Source: an uncultured Flavobacteriaceae bacterium
GTDB lineage: Bacteria; Bacteroidota; Bacteroidia; Flavobacteriales; Flavobacteriaceae
Direction: 5' to 3'
Length of the DNA: 64,000 nt
NCBI GenBank assembly: GCA_947500445.1
Contig: CANMSB010000026.1
Coordinates: forward strand, 1 to 64,000
Made by a program: the position numbers and the translations under genes. Below are positions 35,823 to 45,001 of the stretch, piece by piece. Position 1 is the stretch's first letter; each line of letters opens with the position of its first letter. Below the pieces are notes generated by a model that made no database searches, was not told the DNA's origin, and saw only the letters and a list, made by a program, of their open reading frames with translations.

Positions 35823-37343
35823 ATGAAGGAACATTACGATGTGGTCATCATCGGCAGTGGTATGGGCGGCCTAGTAGCTGCCAATATTCTTGCCCGTGAG
35901 GGGAAATCGGTCTGCGTATTGGAGAAGAACAACCAATTCGGAGGCAACTTACAGACCTTTGTACGCGAAAAAACGATTTTCGATACAGGCGTGCACTATT
36001 TGGGCGGGCTCTCCAAAGGCCAAAACCTCTATCGGTATTTTGAGTATTTGGATATTTTGGACGGCTTGGAATTCAAACAACTCGATCGGGACGGTTTTGA
36101 CATCATTACTTTCGACGACGATCCCAATGAATATCCACATGCGCAGGGTTATGAAAATTTTGAAAATAGCCTTATCGCGCAATTCCCCGAAGAGGCCAAA
36201 GCCATTCGGACCTATACCGCCAAACTACGGGAGATCTGCGCCAAGTTTCCCTTGTACAACCTCCAATTGGGCAAACCCTATTACGAAGATTCCGATATGT
36301 TCGAGGCCCCGGCAAAGCCCTATATCGATTCGCTGACACAAAACAAAAAGCTTCGGGCGGTACTGGCCGGGTCCAATCTGTTGTATGCGGGAGATGCCGA
36401 TAAAAGTCCGTTTTACGTGCATGCGCTATCCGTCAATTCCTATATTGAAAGTGCCTATCGGTGCGCAGATGGAGGCAGCCAGATCACCAAAAGGTTGATC
36501 CGCAAGCTAAAAGAACACGGGGGCGATGCCTTTAAACACCAAGAGGTGGTCAATTTTGAAGTGGTGGACAAAAGGGTGGTTTCGGTCAGCACCAAAAAAG
36601 GGGATGTTGTCCGCGGGGATATTTTTATCTCGAACATCGAACCCAAAACCACGGTAAAATTGGTAGGGGAACAGCATTTTCGAAAATCGTACGGCAAACG
36701 CATTGCGGAAATCGATAGTACCATTTCGGCCTTTAGCATCCATTTGGTGCTCAAACCAAAAACCTTCCCGTACCTCAATAAAAATTACTACCACTTTAAA
36801 AACCATGATGCGGTTTGGAACGGCCACCAATACACGGCGGAAAGCTGGCCGGAAACCTATATGGTCTCCATGGGCGTTAGAAAGGACCAGGACGAATGGG
36901 GCGACCAATTAACGGCCATTTCCTATATGCGTTACGAGGAAGTGGAGCCATGGGCGGGAACCTTCAATACCGTTGCCCATAAAAATAACCGAGGGGAAAC
37001 CTATGAGGATTTTAAAAAAGCGCGGACCGAAATTTTTCTTGACGAACTGGAGAAAAAATTTCCGAACATCCGGGAGTGCGTTCAATCGGTACATACCTCA
37101 ACACCGTTGTCCTACCGTGATTATATCGGTTGCAATCGGGGATCCATGTACGGCTATGTAAAGGACGTGAGCAATCCGTTAAAATCGTTCATATCGCCCC
37201 GGACCAAAATTCCGAACCTGCTTTTTACCGGACAAAGCCTTAACATGCACGGTATTTTAGGGGTCACCATTAGCGGTGTGCTTACCTGTTCCGAAATTTT
37301 GGGAGGGGCCTATCTGCTGGAGAAGATTGTTGGCGAAAGTTAG
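35823..37343 (+). CDS. Phytoene desaturase/retinol saturase-like FAD oxidoreductase
   Basis: A 506-aa CrtI-like flavoprotein: dinucleotide motif VVIIGSGMGGLVAANILAREG (8-28), EKNNQFGGNLQTF, FDTGVHYLGG and the C-terminal FTGQSLNMHGILGVTISGVL that closes the FAD site. Members saturate or desaturate long conjugated chains. In flexirubin clusters a plausible role is oxidation of the cyclohexanedione to the resorcinol or adjustment of the polyene (inference). A 180-bp gap separates it from the rhodanese gene; it is the last gene of the cluster. Confidence 0.85.
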   Translation: MKEHYDVVIIGSGMGGLVAANILAREGKSVCVLEKNNQFGGNLQTFVREKTIFDTGVHYLGGLSKGQNLYRYFEYLDILDGLEFKQLDRDGFDIITFDDDPNEYPHAQGYENFENSLIAQFPEEAKAIRTYTAKLREICAKFPLYNLQLGKPYYEDSDMFEAPAKPYIDSLTQNKKLRAVLAGSNLLYAGDADKSPFYVHALSVNSYIESAYRCADGGSQITKRLIRKLKEHGGDAFKHQEVVNFEVVDKRVVSVSTKKGDVVRGDIFISNIEPKTTVKLVGEQHFRKSYGKRIAEIDSTISAFSIHLVLKPKTFPYLNKNYYHFKNHDAVWNGHQYTAESWPETYMVSMGVRKDQDEWGDQLTAISYMRYEEVEPWAGTFNTVAHKNNRGETYEDFKKARTEIFLDELEKKFPNIRECVQSVHTSTPLSYRDYIGCNRGSMYGYVKDVSNPLKSFISPRTKIPNLLFTGQSLNMHGILGVTISGVLTCSEILGGAYLLEKIVGES

Positions 37344-37425
37344 GAGTTAGGAGTGAAAATTACCTTTTCAGCCGATATCACCAAAAGCATTGCCCGACCT
37401 TTTTCATAGAACGGACGGAATACTT

Positions 37426-38199
37426 TTAGCTTTCCTTGGGGGGCGGACTTACGGATGTCCACCCACCATCAACGATAATTGTCTGGCCCGTAATCTGTCC
37501 CGAACTATCCGCCAATAAAAACAGAATGGTCTTCGCGATATCCGATGTTGTAGAAACGATTCCGGTAGGCGTAATTTCTTCCCAAATAGCCTTGTAGTTT
37601 TCATCCGATTGGGTGCGTTCGGTCAATGTTGCCCCGGGAGCTACCGCGTTTACGGTTATTTTATACTTTGCCAATTCAACACTCAAGCTTTTGGCCAACA
37701 TCTCCAGGGCGGCTTTGGTCATCCCGTATGCCGACAGCTTGGGGTGTGCTCGATGCCCAGTGACCGACGACATAAAAATGATCCGTCCGCCGGTTTCTTG
37801 TTCAATGAATTGCTTGGTTGCCGCTTGGGCGAGAAAAAAGGAACCCTGCAAGTTAATGGACGTCAGTTTTTGAAAATTCTCCAGTTTGTAATCGATAAAA
37901 TCACCAAAAGTAGTGATGCCCGAGTTTGCGATTACAAAATCCAACTTCCCAAAGTCGGCTATTGCCGTCCGCACCATCTTTTGAATGACCTCAAGATCGC
38001 CGGAATCCCCGACTACCGAACTGCATTTCCCATGATGAGCACGAATTTCGCCGATAGCCCTTTCAAGCGCTTTGTCATCAATATCGTTCAATACGAGCGA
38101 TGCGCCCGAATTTGAAAGCATTTTGGCAATCTCGAACCCGATACCGATTGCCGCACCCGTTATTATGGCTACTTTGCCATCATAAGAAAAATGTATCAT
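37426..38199 (-). CDS. SDR family oxidoreductase (sugar or sugar-acid dehydrogenase)
   Basis: A 257-aa classical short-chain dehydrogenase: TGAAIGIGFEIAK cofactor motif, NSG in place of NNAG, catalytic SSVTGHRAHPKLSAYGMTKAALE with Ser, Tyr and Lys, and GQTIIVDGGW at the end. Third gene of an operon with another SDR (4-bp spacing) and an IlvD/Edd dehydratase. The most likely role is oxidation of an aldose such as L-fucose to its lactone. Confidence 0.85.
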   Translation of the reverse strand: MIHFSYDGKVAIITGAAIGIGFEIAKMLSNSGASLVLNDIDDKALERAIGEIRAHHGKCSSVVGDSGDLEVIQKMVRTAIADFGKLDFVIANSGITTFGDFIDYKLENFQKLTSINLQGSFFLAQAATKQFIEQETGGRIIFMSSVTGHRAHPKLSAYGMTKAALEMLAKSLSVELAKYKITVNAVAPGATLTERTQSDENYKAIWEEITPTGIVSTTSDIAKTILFLLADSSGQITGQTIIVDGGWTSVSPPPKES

Positions 38200-38203
38200 T
38201 GCA

Positions 38204-38989
38204 CTAGCTGTTAAGCGTTAAAAAACCACCATCGATCGGGTAAAAACTACCGGTTACAAAACCGGCCTCATCGGAACAGAGGTATAGGGCGAGGTTCGCA
38301 ATTTCATCGGGCCGTCCCATACGCCCGATCGGTTGTGTTTTTGATAATTTTTCGAACATTTCCCGTTTGTTTTCCGGATAGTTCTCCTCCAAATAATTGT
38401 CTACAAAAGGGGTATGCACTCGTCCGGGACCAATAGCGTTACACCTGATGTTGTCGTTGATATAATCTTTGGCTATCGATGTGGTCATGGCATACACGGC
38501 CCCTTTGCTCATGGAATACCCGAACCTATCGGGAAGTCCCACAACGGCCGCAACGGAGGCCATGTTGAGAATGACGCCACCACCGGACTTTTTCATCAAC
38601 GGCACACAAAAGTGCAAACAATTGTACGCGCCCATGATGTTTATGGCGCACATTTTATCCATATCCAGAAAGGAAGTTTGTTCCACATTACCGATTTGGG
38701 CAATAGCTGCATTATTTACCAAAATAGCTATGGAACCGGAAATATCATAAACTTTCTGAAAAACGGCCCCGACGTCTTCGTGACTGCCGATATCACATTG
38801 GTGAAATTTTGCCGCTCCCGACTGTGCTTCAATTTCCTTTACTGCAAGATTTCCCTTCTCGGCATCAATATCCAAAATATGAACAAAAGCCCCTTGTCTG
38901 GCAAATACCTTGCTGATGCTTTCTCCAATGCCTTTTGCGCCTCCGGTAACAACGGCAACTTTTCCCGACAAGTCGAATATTGGTTTCAT
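38204..38989 (-). CDS. SDR family oxidoreductase, 2-keto-3-deoxy-L-fuconate dehydrogenase-like
   Basis: A 261-aa SDR: TGGAKGIGESISK, NNAAIAQIG, catalytic ASVAAVVGLPDRFGYSMSKGA. The stretch GPGRVHTPFVDNYL followed by MFEKLSKTQPIGRMGRPDEIA is characteristic of 2-keto-3-deoxy-L-fuconate dehydrogenases in my recollection. It lies directly downstream of an IlvD/Edd dehydratase that would make the 2-keto-3-deoxy acid, so the pair fits a non-phosphorylative deoxy-sugar route. Confidence 0.82.
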   Translation of the reverse strand: MKPIFDLSGKVAVVTGGAKGIGESISKVFARQGAFVHILDIDAEKGNLAVKEIEAQSGAAKFHQCDIGSHEDVGAVFQKVYDISGSIAILVNNAAIAQIGNVEQTSFLDMDKMCAINIMGAYNCLHFCVPLMKKSGGGVILNMASVAAVVGLPDRFGYSMSKGAVYAMTTSIAKDYINDNIRCNAIGPGRVHTPFVDNYLEENYPENKREMFEKLSKTQPIGRMGRPDEIANLALYLCSDEAGFVTGSFYPIDGGFLTLNS

Positions 38990-39023
38990 CTGTTAATATT
39001 TATTGTTTTTTTTGTTCCAAACT

Positions 39024-40757
39024 TTAGTGGGAATCCCTCTTGACCTCGCTCCCCGAATTTCCCTTTAAAAAATCCAGGTCGACCCCTTCGTGGGCCTGCT
39101 CTACATGTTCGATATACATTTTGGTGTATCCCCTGGCATAACCAAGATCTGGGGCCTTCCACCTTTTTTTACGCTCCGCCAATTCTTCCTCCGAAACGTG
39201 TAGCATCAATTTTCTATTGGGTACGTCCAATTCAATGATGTCGCCCGTTTGCACCAATCCGAACGTACCGCCGACCGCAGCTTCCGGAGATATGTGCAAC
39301 ACCACCGTTCCGAACGCGGTACCGCTCATACGGCCATCGGAAATTCGTACCATATCGGTTATCCCTTTGTCCAGCATCGTTTTCGGCAATCCGATATTAC
39401 CGACCTCGGGCATTCCCGGATACCCTTTCGGACCGGCATTTTTCAATACCAAAACCGAATTTTGATCCAAATCCAGATCGGGCAGGTTTACCCGGGCCTT
39501 ATAATCTTCAATATCCTCAAAAACAAAGGCCCTACCCTTGTGCTGCATCAAGGCCGGTGTGGCCGCCGAAGGTTTGATTATTGCACCATTGGGGCATAGG
39601 TTACCTTTCACTACCGCTATTCCCGAATCGTGTTTTACAGGTTTTTCCACCGTTCCTATGACCGCTTCGTTATAGCATGCTGCCGCTTCGGAGTTTTCGC
39701 CGATGGATTTTCCGTTCACCGTTAATGCGGTGTTGTTTAAATGGGCACGCAGCCCTTTTAGGATTACCGGTAACCCCCCCGCATAATACAGATCTTCCAT
39801 CATATACTTCCCCGATGGCTGTAAATTGGCCAATAGTGGTATTTTCGCCGAAAATTCATCAAAATCCTCAAGAGTCAATGGTACCCCTACCCGCCCGGCA
39901 ATTGCAAGCAAATGCACCACAAAATTGGTGGAGCCCCCAATACCCGCGTTTACCATAATCGCATTTTCGAAGGCTTCCCGGGTCAGCACTTTGGAAAGTT
40001 TCAGATCTTCCTTTACCATATCCACAATGCGCCTACCGGTCAGGTGTGCCAATACTTTTCTGCGTGCGTCCGCCGCCGGAATGGCAGCATTATGAGGGAG
40101 GGACATTCCTAAAGCTTCTATCATACAGGCCATTGTGGAAGCTGTTCCCATGACCGCGCAGTGCCCATCGCTGCGGCACATGGCCGCTTCGATCTCCACA
40201 AATTCTTTCTGACTTAGATCTCCTTTTCTATTGGCCTCGCTTAATTTCCAAAGATCGGTCGTGCCCACATCCCTACCTTTGTGTTTGCCGTTCAACATTG
40301 GCCCTCCCGATAGAAATATGGTGGGAAGATCTACACTGGCGGCTCCCATTAGGATGGAAGGTGTTGTTTTGTCGCAACCCCCCAACAATACGACACCGTC
40401 CATAGGATTTCCGCGAATACTCTCCTCGGCATCCATACTCGCCAAGTTCCGATATAGCATGGTGGTGGGTTTCATTAAAGTTTCTCCCAATGACATTACG
40501 GGGAACTCCAAAGGAAAGCCCCCGGCTTCCCAAACGCCCCTTTTTACATGTTCGGCCAATTGACGCAAATGTCCATTGCACGGCGTTAGCTCGGACCAGG
40601 TATTGCAAATACCGATAACGGGCTTGCCTTCAAATTCATCTGCCGGATAACCCTGGTTCTTCATCCATGCCCGATAAATGAACCCATCCTTCCCCGTTTT
40701 ACCGAACCATTTTTGGCTTCGCATGTCTTTTTTTATATCCGTCATATCTTGTTTCAA
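39024..40757 (-). CDS. IlvD/Edd family dehydratase (sugar-acid dehydratase type)
   Basis: A 577-aa protein of the IlvD/Edd family: ICNTWSELTPCNGHLRQLAE (Fe-S Cys), VVLLGGCDKTTPSILMGAASVD (second Cys), SGGPML, MCRSDGHCAVMGTASTMA (third Cys), and GRMSGTAFGTVVLHISPEA near the end. The RxxGxI-type start and the GT-D-LWK block fit L-arabonate/L-fuconate dehydratases rather than branched-chain amino acid synthesis, and the SDR neighbours support sugar-acid catabolism. The start is ATG 40757, with 40745 as an alternative. Confidence 0.87.
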   Translation of the reverse strand: MKQDMTDIKKDMRSQKWFGKTGKDGFIYRAWMKNQGYPADEFEGKPVIGICNTWSELTPCNGHLRQLAEHVKRGVWEAGGFPLEFPVMSLGETLMKPTTMLYRNLASMDAEESIRGNPMDGVVLLGGCDKTTPSILMGAASVDLPTIFLSGGPMLNGKHKGRDVGTTDLWKLSEANRKGDLSQKEFVEIEAAMCRSDGHCAVMGTASTMACMIEALGMSLPHNAAIPAADARRKVLAHLTGRRIVDMVKEDLKLSKVLTREAFENAIMVNAGIGGSTNFVVHLLAIAGRVGVPLTLEDFDEFSAKIPLLANLQPSGKYMMEDLYYAGGLPVILKGLRAHLNNTALTVNGKSIGENSEAAACYNEAVIGTVEKPVKHDSGIAVVKGNLCPNGAIIKPSAATPALMQHKGRAFVFEDIEDYKARVNLPDLDLDQNSVLVLKNAGPKGYPGMPEVGNIGLPKTMLDKGITDMVRISDGRMSGTAFGTVVLHISPEAAVGGTFGLVQTGDIIELDVPNRKLMLHVSEEELAERKKRWKAPDLGYARGYTKMYIEHVEQAHEGVDLDFLKGNSGSEVKRDSH

Positions 40758-40864
40758 TTTACACCAAGGTCGGCGTTGCTGTTTTTGGCGGTCAGGTCAA
40801 GATACGCTCTTTTCCTTTCTATTTGACCTGCTTTGGGGCGCAACAATGCCTTAAATAAGATTTT

Positions 40865-41050
40865 ATACCATTTTAACTTTGAAATAGCACTAATAAATGG
40901 TTTCTTTTTCAGTTATTCTTCGTTAAAAAGCCTGTCCCCGGCTTGACCGGGGATCTAACCGTAGCTACAGCTATGCTTAGGTTTTTCGCCTTGAATACCT
41001 AAAAAATAATTCAATTTCTATACGTACCATTTCAAAGTTAAAATGGTATA
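40865..41050. repeat. Palindromic repeat, ATACCATTTTAACTTT family (copy 2)
   Basis: 186 bp, the same length as the copy at 2385-2570. Ends ATACCATTTTAACTTTGAAA (40865) and CAAAGTTAAAATGGTAT (to 41050). The arms are inverted relative to copy 1, but both copies carry the extra CCCCGGCTTGACCGGGG stem on their left arm. Tip CCGTAGCTACAGCTATGC. It lies behind the sugar-acid operon, about 100 bp left of the island boundary. Confidence 0.85.
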
Positions 41051-41149
41051 AGTTCCTTTAAGACCAAAACAACTAAGCATTCGGTGTTTTACGGAAAAGT
41101 AGTTTTCCTTTGAAAAGCGTCCGTTTTTAGAACGATTACGAATAAAAAA

Positions 41150-41170
41150 TAGCCTCGGCAAGAATCGAAC
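41150..41170. other. Left attachment site (copy of tRNA-Arg 3' end)
   Basis: 21 bp identical to 63806-63826, the T-arm and acceptor 3' strand of tRNA-Arg(CCT): it contains AGCCTCGGCAAGAATCGAAC at 41151-41170. The rest of the tRNA is absent here. Both copies are in the same orientation, as expected for attL/attR of an element inserted at the 3' end of the tRNA gene. Confidence 0.8.
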
Positions 41171-41221
41171 CTACTCCATAATATACTTATTTTCAAATGT
41201 TTAAAACAATAACTAAGCTAT

Positions 41222-41231
41222 TGCGCACCGA
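41222..41231. repeat. TGCGCACCGA repeat near attL
   Basis: TTGCGCACCGATT at 41221-41233 is identical to 63695-63707 near the other end of the island, where TGCGCACCGA also occurs a second time (63684-63693). This could be an integrase arm-binding site. The stretch up to 41325 holds nothing else recognised. Confidence 0.45.
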
Positions 41232-41325
41232 TTTGGACACCACTGTTGGCCTTGATACTAAAGATAGGTATTTGTGTGCTATTGGCATCATCCGCCATAT
41301 TTATCGCACAAAAAAATAAGCATTG

Positions 41326-41505
41326 TTATAAAATAGGTGTACACTCTTTTGCAGCGAAAATATCCACGGTGGAATGTTTATTTGAGAAGGACGCCAATGA
41401 ACCAAAAAGAAATAGCAACAGCTGCAAACCAAACGCGATATTCTTATTTTTCAAATACTTTCCCATTTTACATGTAAGCTTGTGTCTTTTTAACAATGTA
41501 CTCAT
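41326..41505 (-). pseudogene. Truncated copy of the putative immunity protein family
   Basis: The minus-strand frame reads STLLKRHKLTCKMGKYLKNK then FGLQLLLFLFGSLASFS, which matches the leader of the gene at 47154-47852 (ANTLLHRMEAYLKYTNMALG, FLFLFGPLASFS) in protein and DNA (CTATTTCTTTTTGG and TTGGCGTC are shared). After the signal peptide it diverges and stops at 41326, so only the 5' end of a paralogue survives. It shows that this gene family once extended across the island to its left edge. Confidence 0.6.
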
Positions 41506-41711
41506 AGACCCATAGAATTGCCCAAAACATTGTTCTTTACAACCCTGTTTTTGTCTTTTCCCCTCCCGCAACCCTGCTTTGAAGCTCAAAAAAGTTTTTG
41601 TCAGGCATTAAAATTGTTTCTCGAATCATATGGACCGCTTCAATCCAAAAAGTCCAAAGGAGCTCCATAAATAATTAAACATTTTTTCAAGAACAAATAG
41701 TAGACTTTGAG

Positions 41712-42515
41712 TTAATCTCCGTTGGACAAAATAATTTTTTTCAACCCTTCTTTATAAGCCTTGCTTACCGGAAGTTCCACGTTATCCAATAAAAATACCT
41801 TAGAACTGCTTACGGACCGTATATGGATGCGGTTCACGATATAAGAACGATGAATCCTTTTAAAACCATATTTTTTTAAGTCAACCTCTACTTTTTTCAT
41901 TCGTTGGAAAGACATAAAATTTCCATGTGTACAAATATATTTCACATACTCCCCATTTGCTTCCAAGTAGCGAATGTCGCGCGTCATCAAATACAACGTT
42001 TTGCCATTACTTCGGATATTAATGGGATGGTTGATTCCTTTATCGTCCTTAGTTTCTTCCCTTCTAAATTTTTCCCGGGCGGCAAGTCCCCATTCATAAA
42101 TGGAATAGCAGTAACCGAAAAAAATAAAACCTGCGGAGGTGGCCACGATGAAGTATATCGCGCGCTCGGGATGTCTGAAAACCGTATCTATAGGAACGTT
42201 ATGTTGTACCACGGAATAAACTATACTAAAACGTATCATACTAAAAAATAAAACCCATGACCAAAACTCGATTCTCGGAAACTTCTTCTTTTTACTCAAC
42301 TTAAAATATCCGATATACACCATTCCCAAAACTTCGGCGGCAAGAAACAAGGATAGCGTACATGCAATCCAAAATACAAAGAAACGGTTGTACCATAAGA
42401 AGAAGTTAACAATGAAAAAGAGAGACCATAACACGATTTTCCATCTAAATCTCGGTTTAGGGTATCCTTTGGTTGAAATTTTCATTGAATCCGTTGAAAA
42501 AAGGTTCGAAATCAT
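41712..42515 (-). CDS. LytTR family DNA-binding protein with membrane domain
   Basis: 267 aa. Residues 20-150 hold four membrane helices (WKIVLWSLFFIVNFFLW, FWIACTLSLFLAAEVLGMVYIG, VLFFSMIRFSIVYSVV, AIYFIVATSAGFIFFGYCYS). Residues 165-265 are a LytTR domain (IRYLEANGEYVKYICTHGNFMSFQRMKKVEVDL, FKRIHRSYIVNRIHI). Such membrane-bound LytTR proteins sense envelope or small-molecule signals and act directly on promoters. ATG 42515, or 42485 in frame. It is the first intact gene inside the island and stands alone. Confidence 0.85.
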   Translation of the reverse strand: MISNLFSTDSMKISTKGYPKPRFRWKIVLWSLFFIVNFFLWYNRFFVFWIACTLSLFLAAEVLGMVYIGYFKLSKKKKFPRIEFWSWVLFFSMIRFSIVYSVVQHNVPIDTVFRHPERAIYFIVATSAGFIFFGYCYSIYEWGLAAREKFRREETKDDKGINHPINIRSNGKTLYLMTRDIRYLEANGEYVKYICTHGNFMSFQRMKKVEVDLKKYGFKRIHRSYIVNRIHIRSVSSSKVFLLDNVELPVSKAYKEGLKKIILSNGD

Positions 42516-42597
42516 AATAAAGGCATAGGATATGAGGTTAAAGAAACGCTAGCCGCTTATTAAGAAAGTTAGAAATTAATTCGACAAATAGGACCTT

Positions 42598-42759
42598 TTG
42601 GCGCCCTATTTTAAAAACAGATCTGTTCGAAGATTACTTTTAGCCGCGGCAATTTTGGGATCATACGGAATCCACATGGGCGTAATTTGGCCTAAATCCT
42701 ATGGTGTTCCAAACGAGGATCGCCTTATGGCAATCAAGATAGAAACAACGGTAAAATAA
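42598..42759 (+). CDS. Possible small protein or gene remnant (53 aa)
   Basis: An open frame from TTG 42598 to TAA 42757-42759 with sensible amino-acid usage (SVRRLLLAAAILGSYGIHMG, then WPKSYGVPNEDRLMAIKIE). It could be a small membrane protein or the tail of a decayed gene; it ends 20 bp before the lipoprotein gene. Not recognised. Confidence 0.3.
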   Translation: MAPYFKNRSVRRLLLAAAILGSYGIHMGVIWPKSYGVPNEDRLMAIKIETTVK

Positions 42760-42779
42760 GTTTAAGTAAAGTAACGACT

Positions 42780-44291
42780 ATGAAGATCCTGAACCTTGGT
42801 ATCGCTTTAATATTGATATTTTTAAACTCTTGTTCGCGTCGGGAGTTGGGAACCGAAGAACTCCCTGATACCGATAAACTTTCCGATAGGCCCAGTCTTG
42901 CCCAAAGCCCTTGGCCCATTTTTCATGCCAACACGAGCGCAACGGCCTCTTCAAAAAGTTCGGGGCCGGGCAATATTTCCCAAATACGGTCCATAGCTTC
43001 GCAAACAAATAAATCCGGAAAGCCCGATGTATCACCATGGACGGTGGTGGGGGAACCTTATCCCGACGGTTCCCAGCCGATATATACCACCCCCAACGAG
43101 GGTATTGCCAAATACCTTATTAACGACGGAACATTTATGCCGGTGGATATGCTATCGTTGGATAGGAAATTTTTTGATTATGATTGGACTATAGCCGTGT
43201 TAGAGGGAAACCGGATCGTTACAACGGAAATCAAAAACAACCGGTTCGTTGTTTTGGGAGATCAAAACGATAGCTCGACGTCGCCTTTGGAAGTCAAGTA
43301 TTTCGTGGATGTGGACTTGGATTCATATGGGCGGCTGACGTCTCACTTTACCGTATCGGATGACGGATATGTTATTGCCCTTACCAAAGATAACAAGCTG
43401 GTTGCCGTGGATATCATCAGGCGCGAAGTAGCTGCTTTTATAGACTTGTCCTCGGGTTCCGGCGTGTCTTTCCACAACAGTTTTCCCATTGACAAAGAGG
43501 GTAGGATTTATCTTTCGACACAAAAACAACTGAGTGCCTACGATTGGAACGGTGAATTTTTTGTTTCTGCATGGAATGCCCAATATGATATGCGCGGCCC
43601 GGGATGTGAGGGATATGACGAAAATATAACGGCATTGGAAGAGGTGACCAATATCGCTAATGGGGAATTGTGTACGGGTAGTGGTACAACACCCTCGCTG
43701 ATGGGTGAACAAAATGGAGGTATCGTGGTCATTCTTGACGGCCATGCACCAAAAAATAATGTTGTTGCTTTTTGGAGGGGAGCTATTCCCGAGGATTGGG
43801 AGGCCCTGCCCGACCCCAACAATGAAGGTGCTTTTTTAGATTTGCGCGTCGCAGGGATTTTTCCACTGCCGTATTCAACTCCGGTAGGTGACGGTTTTAC
43901 TGCCGAAAATTCGCCCGCGGTATTGGACAACTCTTTGATCGCCGCACAATGGGGAGGTTTTTCCCCTGAAGAGCGTTACCCCAAAGGCGTGCAACGAGTG
44001 GACTGGATTCCCGATGAGCGGAGGTTGGAGCTGGTGTGGGCAAATTCAGAAGCCCAATTTAATGGAGTACCCACCATAGCTTGCGAAAACGGTAATTGCC
44101 AAACCTATGGTATGGGTGTGCTCGGCGGAGCCTTTGTCTATCAGGCCCTTGATTTCCAAACGGGTGAAATGAAAGCGCAATTGGCGATGGGTGCCGACCA
44201 AAGCGTATTGGACCAAGGGAACAATCATGCTGTCGCGTCAGATGGTTCCATAATATACTCCGGTCGTTTTAAGATGATCCGCATCCGATAA
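42780..44291 (+). CDS. Lipoprotein with PQQ-like beta-propeller
   Basis: 503 aa. Leader MKILNLGIALILIFLNSCS with lipobox LNSC. The body has repeated blade-like segments (YVIALTKDNKLVAVDIIRRE, GRIYLSTQKQLSAYDWNGEF, GGIVVILDGHAPKNNVVAFW, GGAFVYQALDFQTGEMKAQL) typical of PQQ-like or quinoprotein-like WD propellers without obvious cofactor residues. Exposed on the outer membrane or periplasm. It is a single gene, transcribed away from the LytTR regulator. Confidence 0.75.
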   Translation: MKILNLGIALILIFLNSCSRRELGTEELPDTDKLSDRPSLAQSPWPIFHANTSATASSKSSGPGNISQIRSIASQTNKSGKPDVSPWTVVGEPYPDGSQPIYTTPNEGIAKYLINDGTFMPVDMLSLDRKFFDYDWTIAVLEGNRIVTTEIKNNRFVVLGDQNDSSTSPLEVKYFVDVDLDSYGRLTSHFTVSDDGYVIALTKDNKLVAVDIIRREVAAFIDLSSGSGVSFHNSFPIDKEGRIYLSTQKQLSAYDWNGEFFVSAWNAQYDMRGPGCEGYDENITALEEVTNIANGELCTGSGTTPSLMGEQNGGIVVILDGHAPKNNVVAFWRGAIPEDWEALPDPNNEGAFLDLRVAGIFPLPYSTPVGDGFTAENSPAVLDNSLIAAQWGGFSPEERYPKGVQRVDWIPDERRLELVWANSEAQFNGVPTIACENGNCQTYGMGVLGGAFVYQALDFQTGEMKAQLAMGADQSVLDQGNNHAVASDGSIIYSGRFKMIRIR

Positions 44292-44498
44292 AATCGACCG
44301 TATTTTGAAAGAACTTATGATTCACGCCTAAAGTGTTAGGATGGGTAGCGAACTAAAAGGCCAAAAATGGATATTGAGTCCAAGGTCGTCTACGGACAAG
44401 CTCTTTTTTCGCAATGCAACGCAGTAAGAAATACTGCGTAATAGCAATTGAACTTGTTTTAAATCGGCAGTTGACTTTGGCAAACGCGTGGTAAACAC

Positions 44499-44690
44499 AG
44501 CCAGAACGGCTACATCAAACACTTCAACGGCAAGTATCGGGCGTACGTACTGGACGCCCGTTTGTTCCTGGACATCAATGCAGCCAGAGTGATTTCGGGA
44601 AGAATACGACCACTACTCCAATTAAATTCTTGGGATGAAACAGTCCAAGAACTTATTTGGAAGAATTTTCAAAAGAGCATATCCCTTTGA
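44499..44690 (+). pseudogene. IS3-family transposase (OrfB) remnant
   Basis: The frame reads SQNGYIKHFNGKYRAYVLDA then RLFLDINAARV, matching the (Q)N-x-YIERFNGTFRREVLDAYLF-type C-terminal block of IS3-group DDE transposases, and ends at TGA 44688-44690. Upstream and downstream parts are missing. A trace of an old insertion sequence within the island. Confidence 0.55.
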
Positions 44691-45001
44691 AACCCCATTT
44701 TTTAATTTACCACTGTTCGAAAAAGAGGTAATACCATTTCTGGTGTTAATCAAAAAATGAAGCATTGCAAACCACGGAAAAAGAATTCTTTTTAAAACAG
44801 GCTTTTCTATAAAAGTTTTAGAAAATAGTTGCAGAACGCGGGATAGAGAAATCGATATACCAAAGAGTATAAAATAATCCGGAAGACTTTGGCCCGTTAC
44901 GTTAATCCAAATACCGTCCTCTCAAAACGACCATAATTTGCCTCGGTTTCAGGACAATCCCAAAGCAACAGCGAATCTGCGATGGCCTCTCGTCCCGTAT
45001 A
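44691..45001. other. Gene-free stretch with a solitary palindrome end
   Basis: ATACCATTTCTGGTGTTAAT at 44731-44750 matches the left end of the element at 5965. No second arm is seen. I recognise nothing else here. Confidence 0.4.

Noticed and set aside
41150-41170. An intact tRNA gene at 41150
   Set aside because: Only the T-arm/acceptor 3' strand is present; the sequence after 41170 does not give an anticodon or D arm.
41246-41515. Plus-strand frame of 89 aa near attL
   Set aside because: It lies opposite the truncated immunity paralogue, whose minus-strand frame has recognisable homology within the window.
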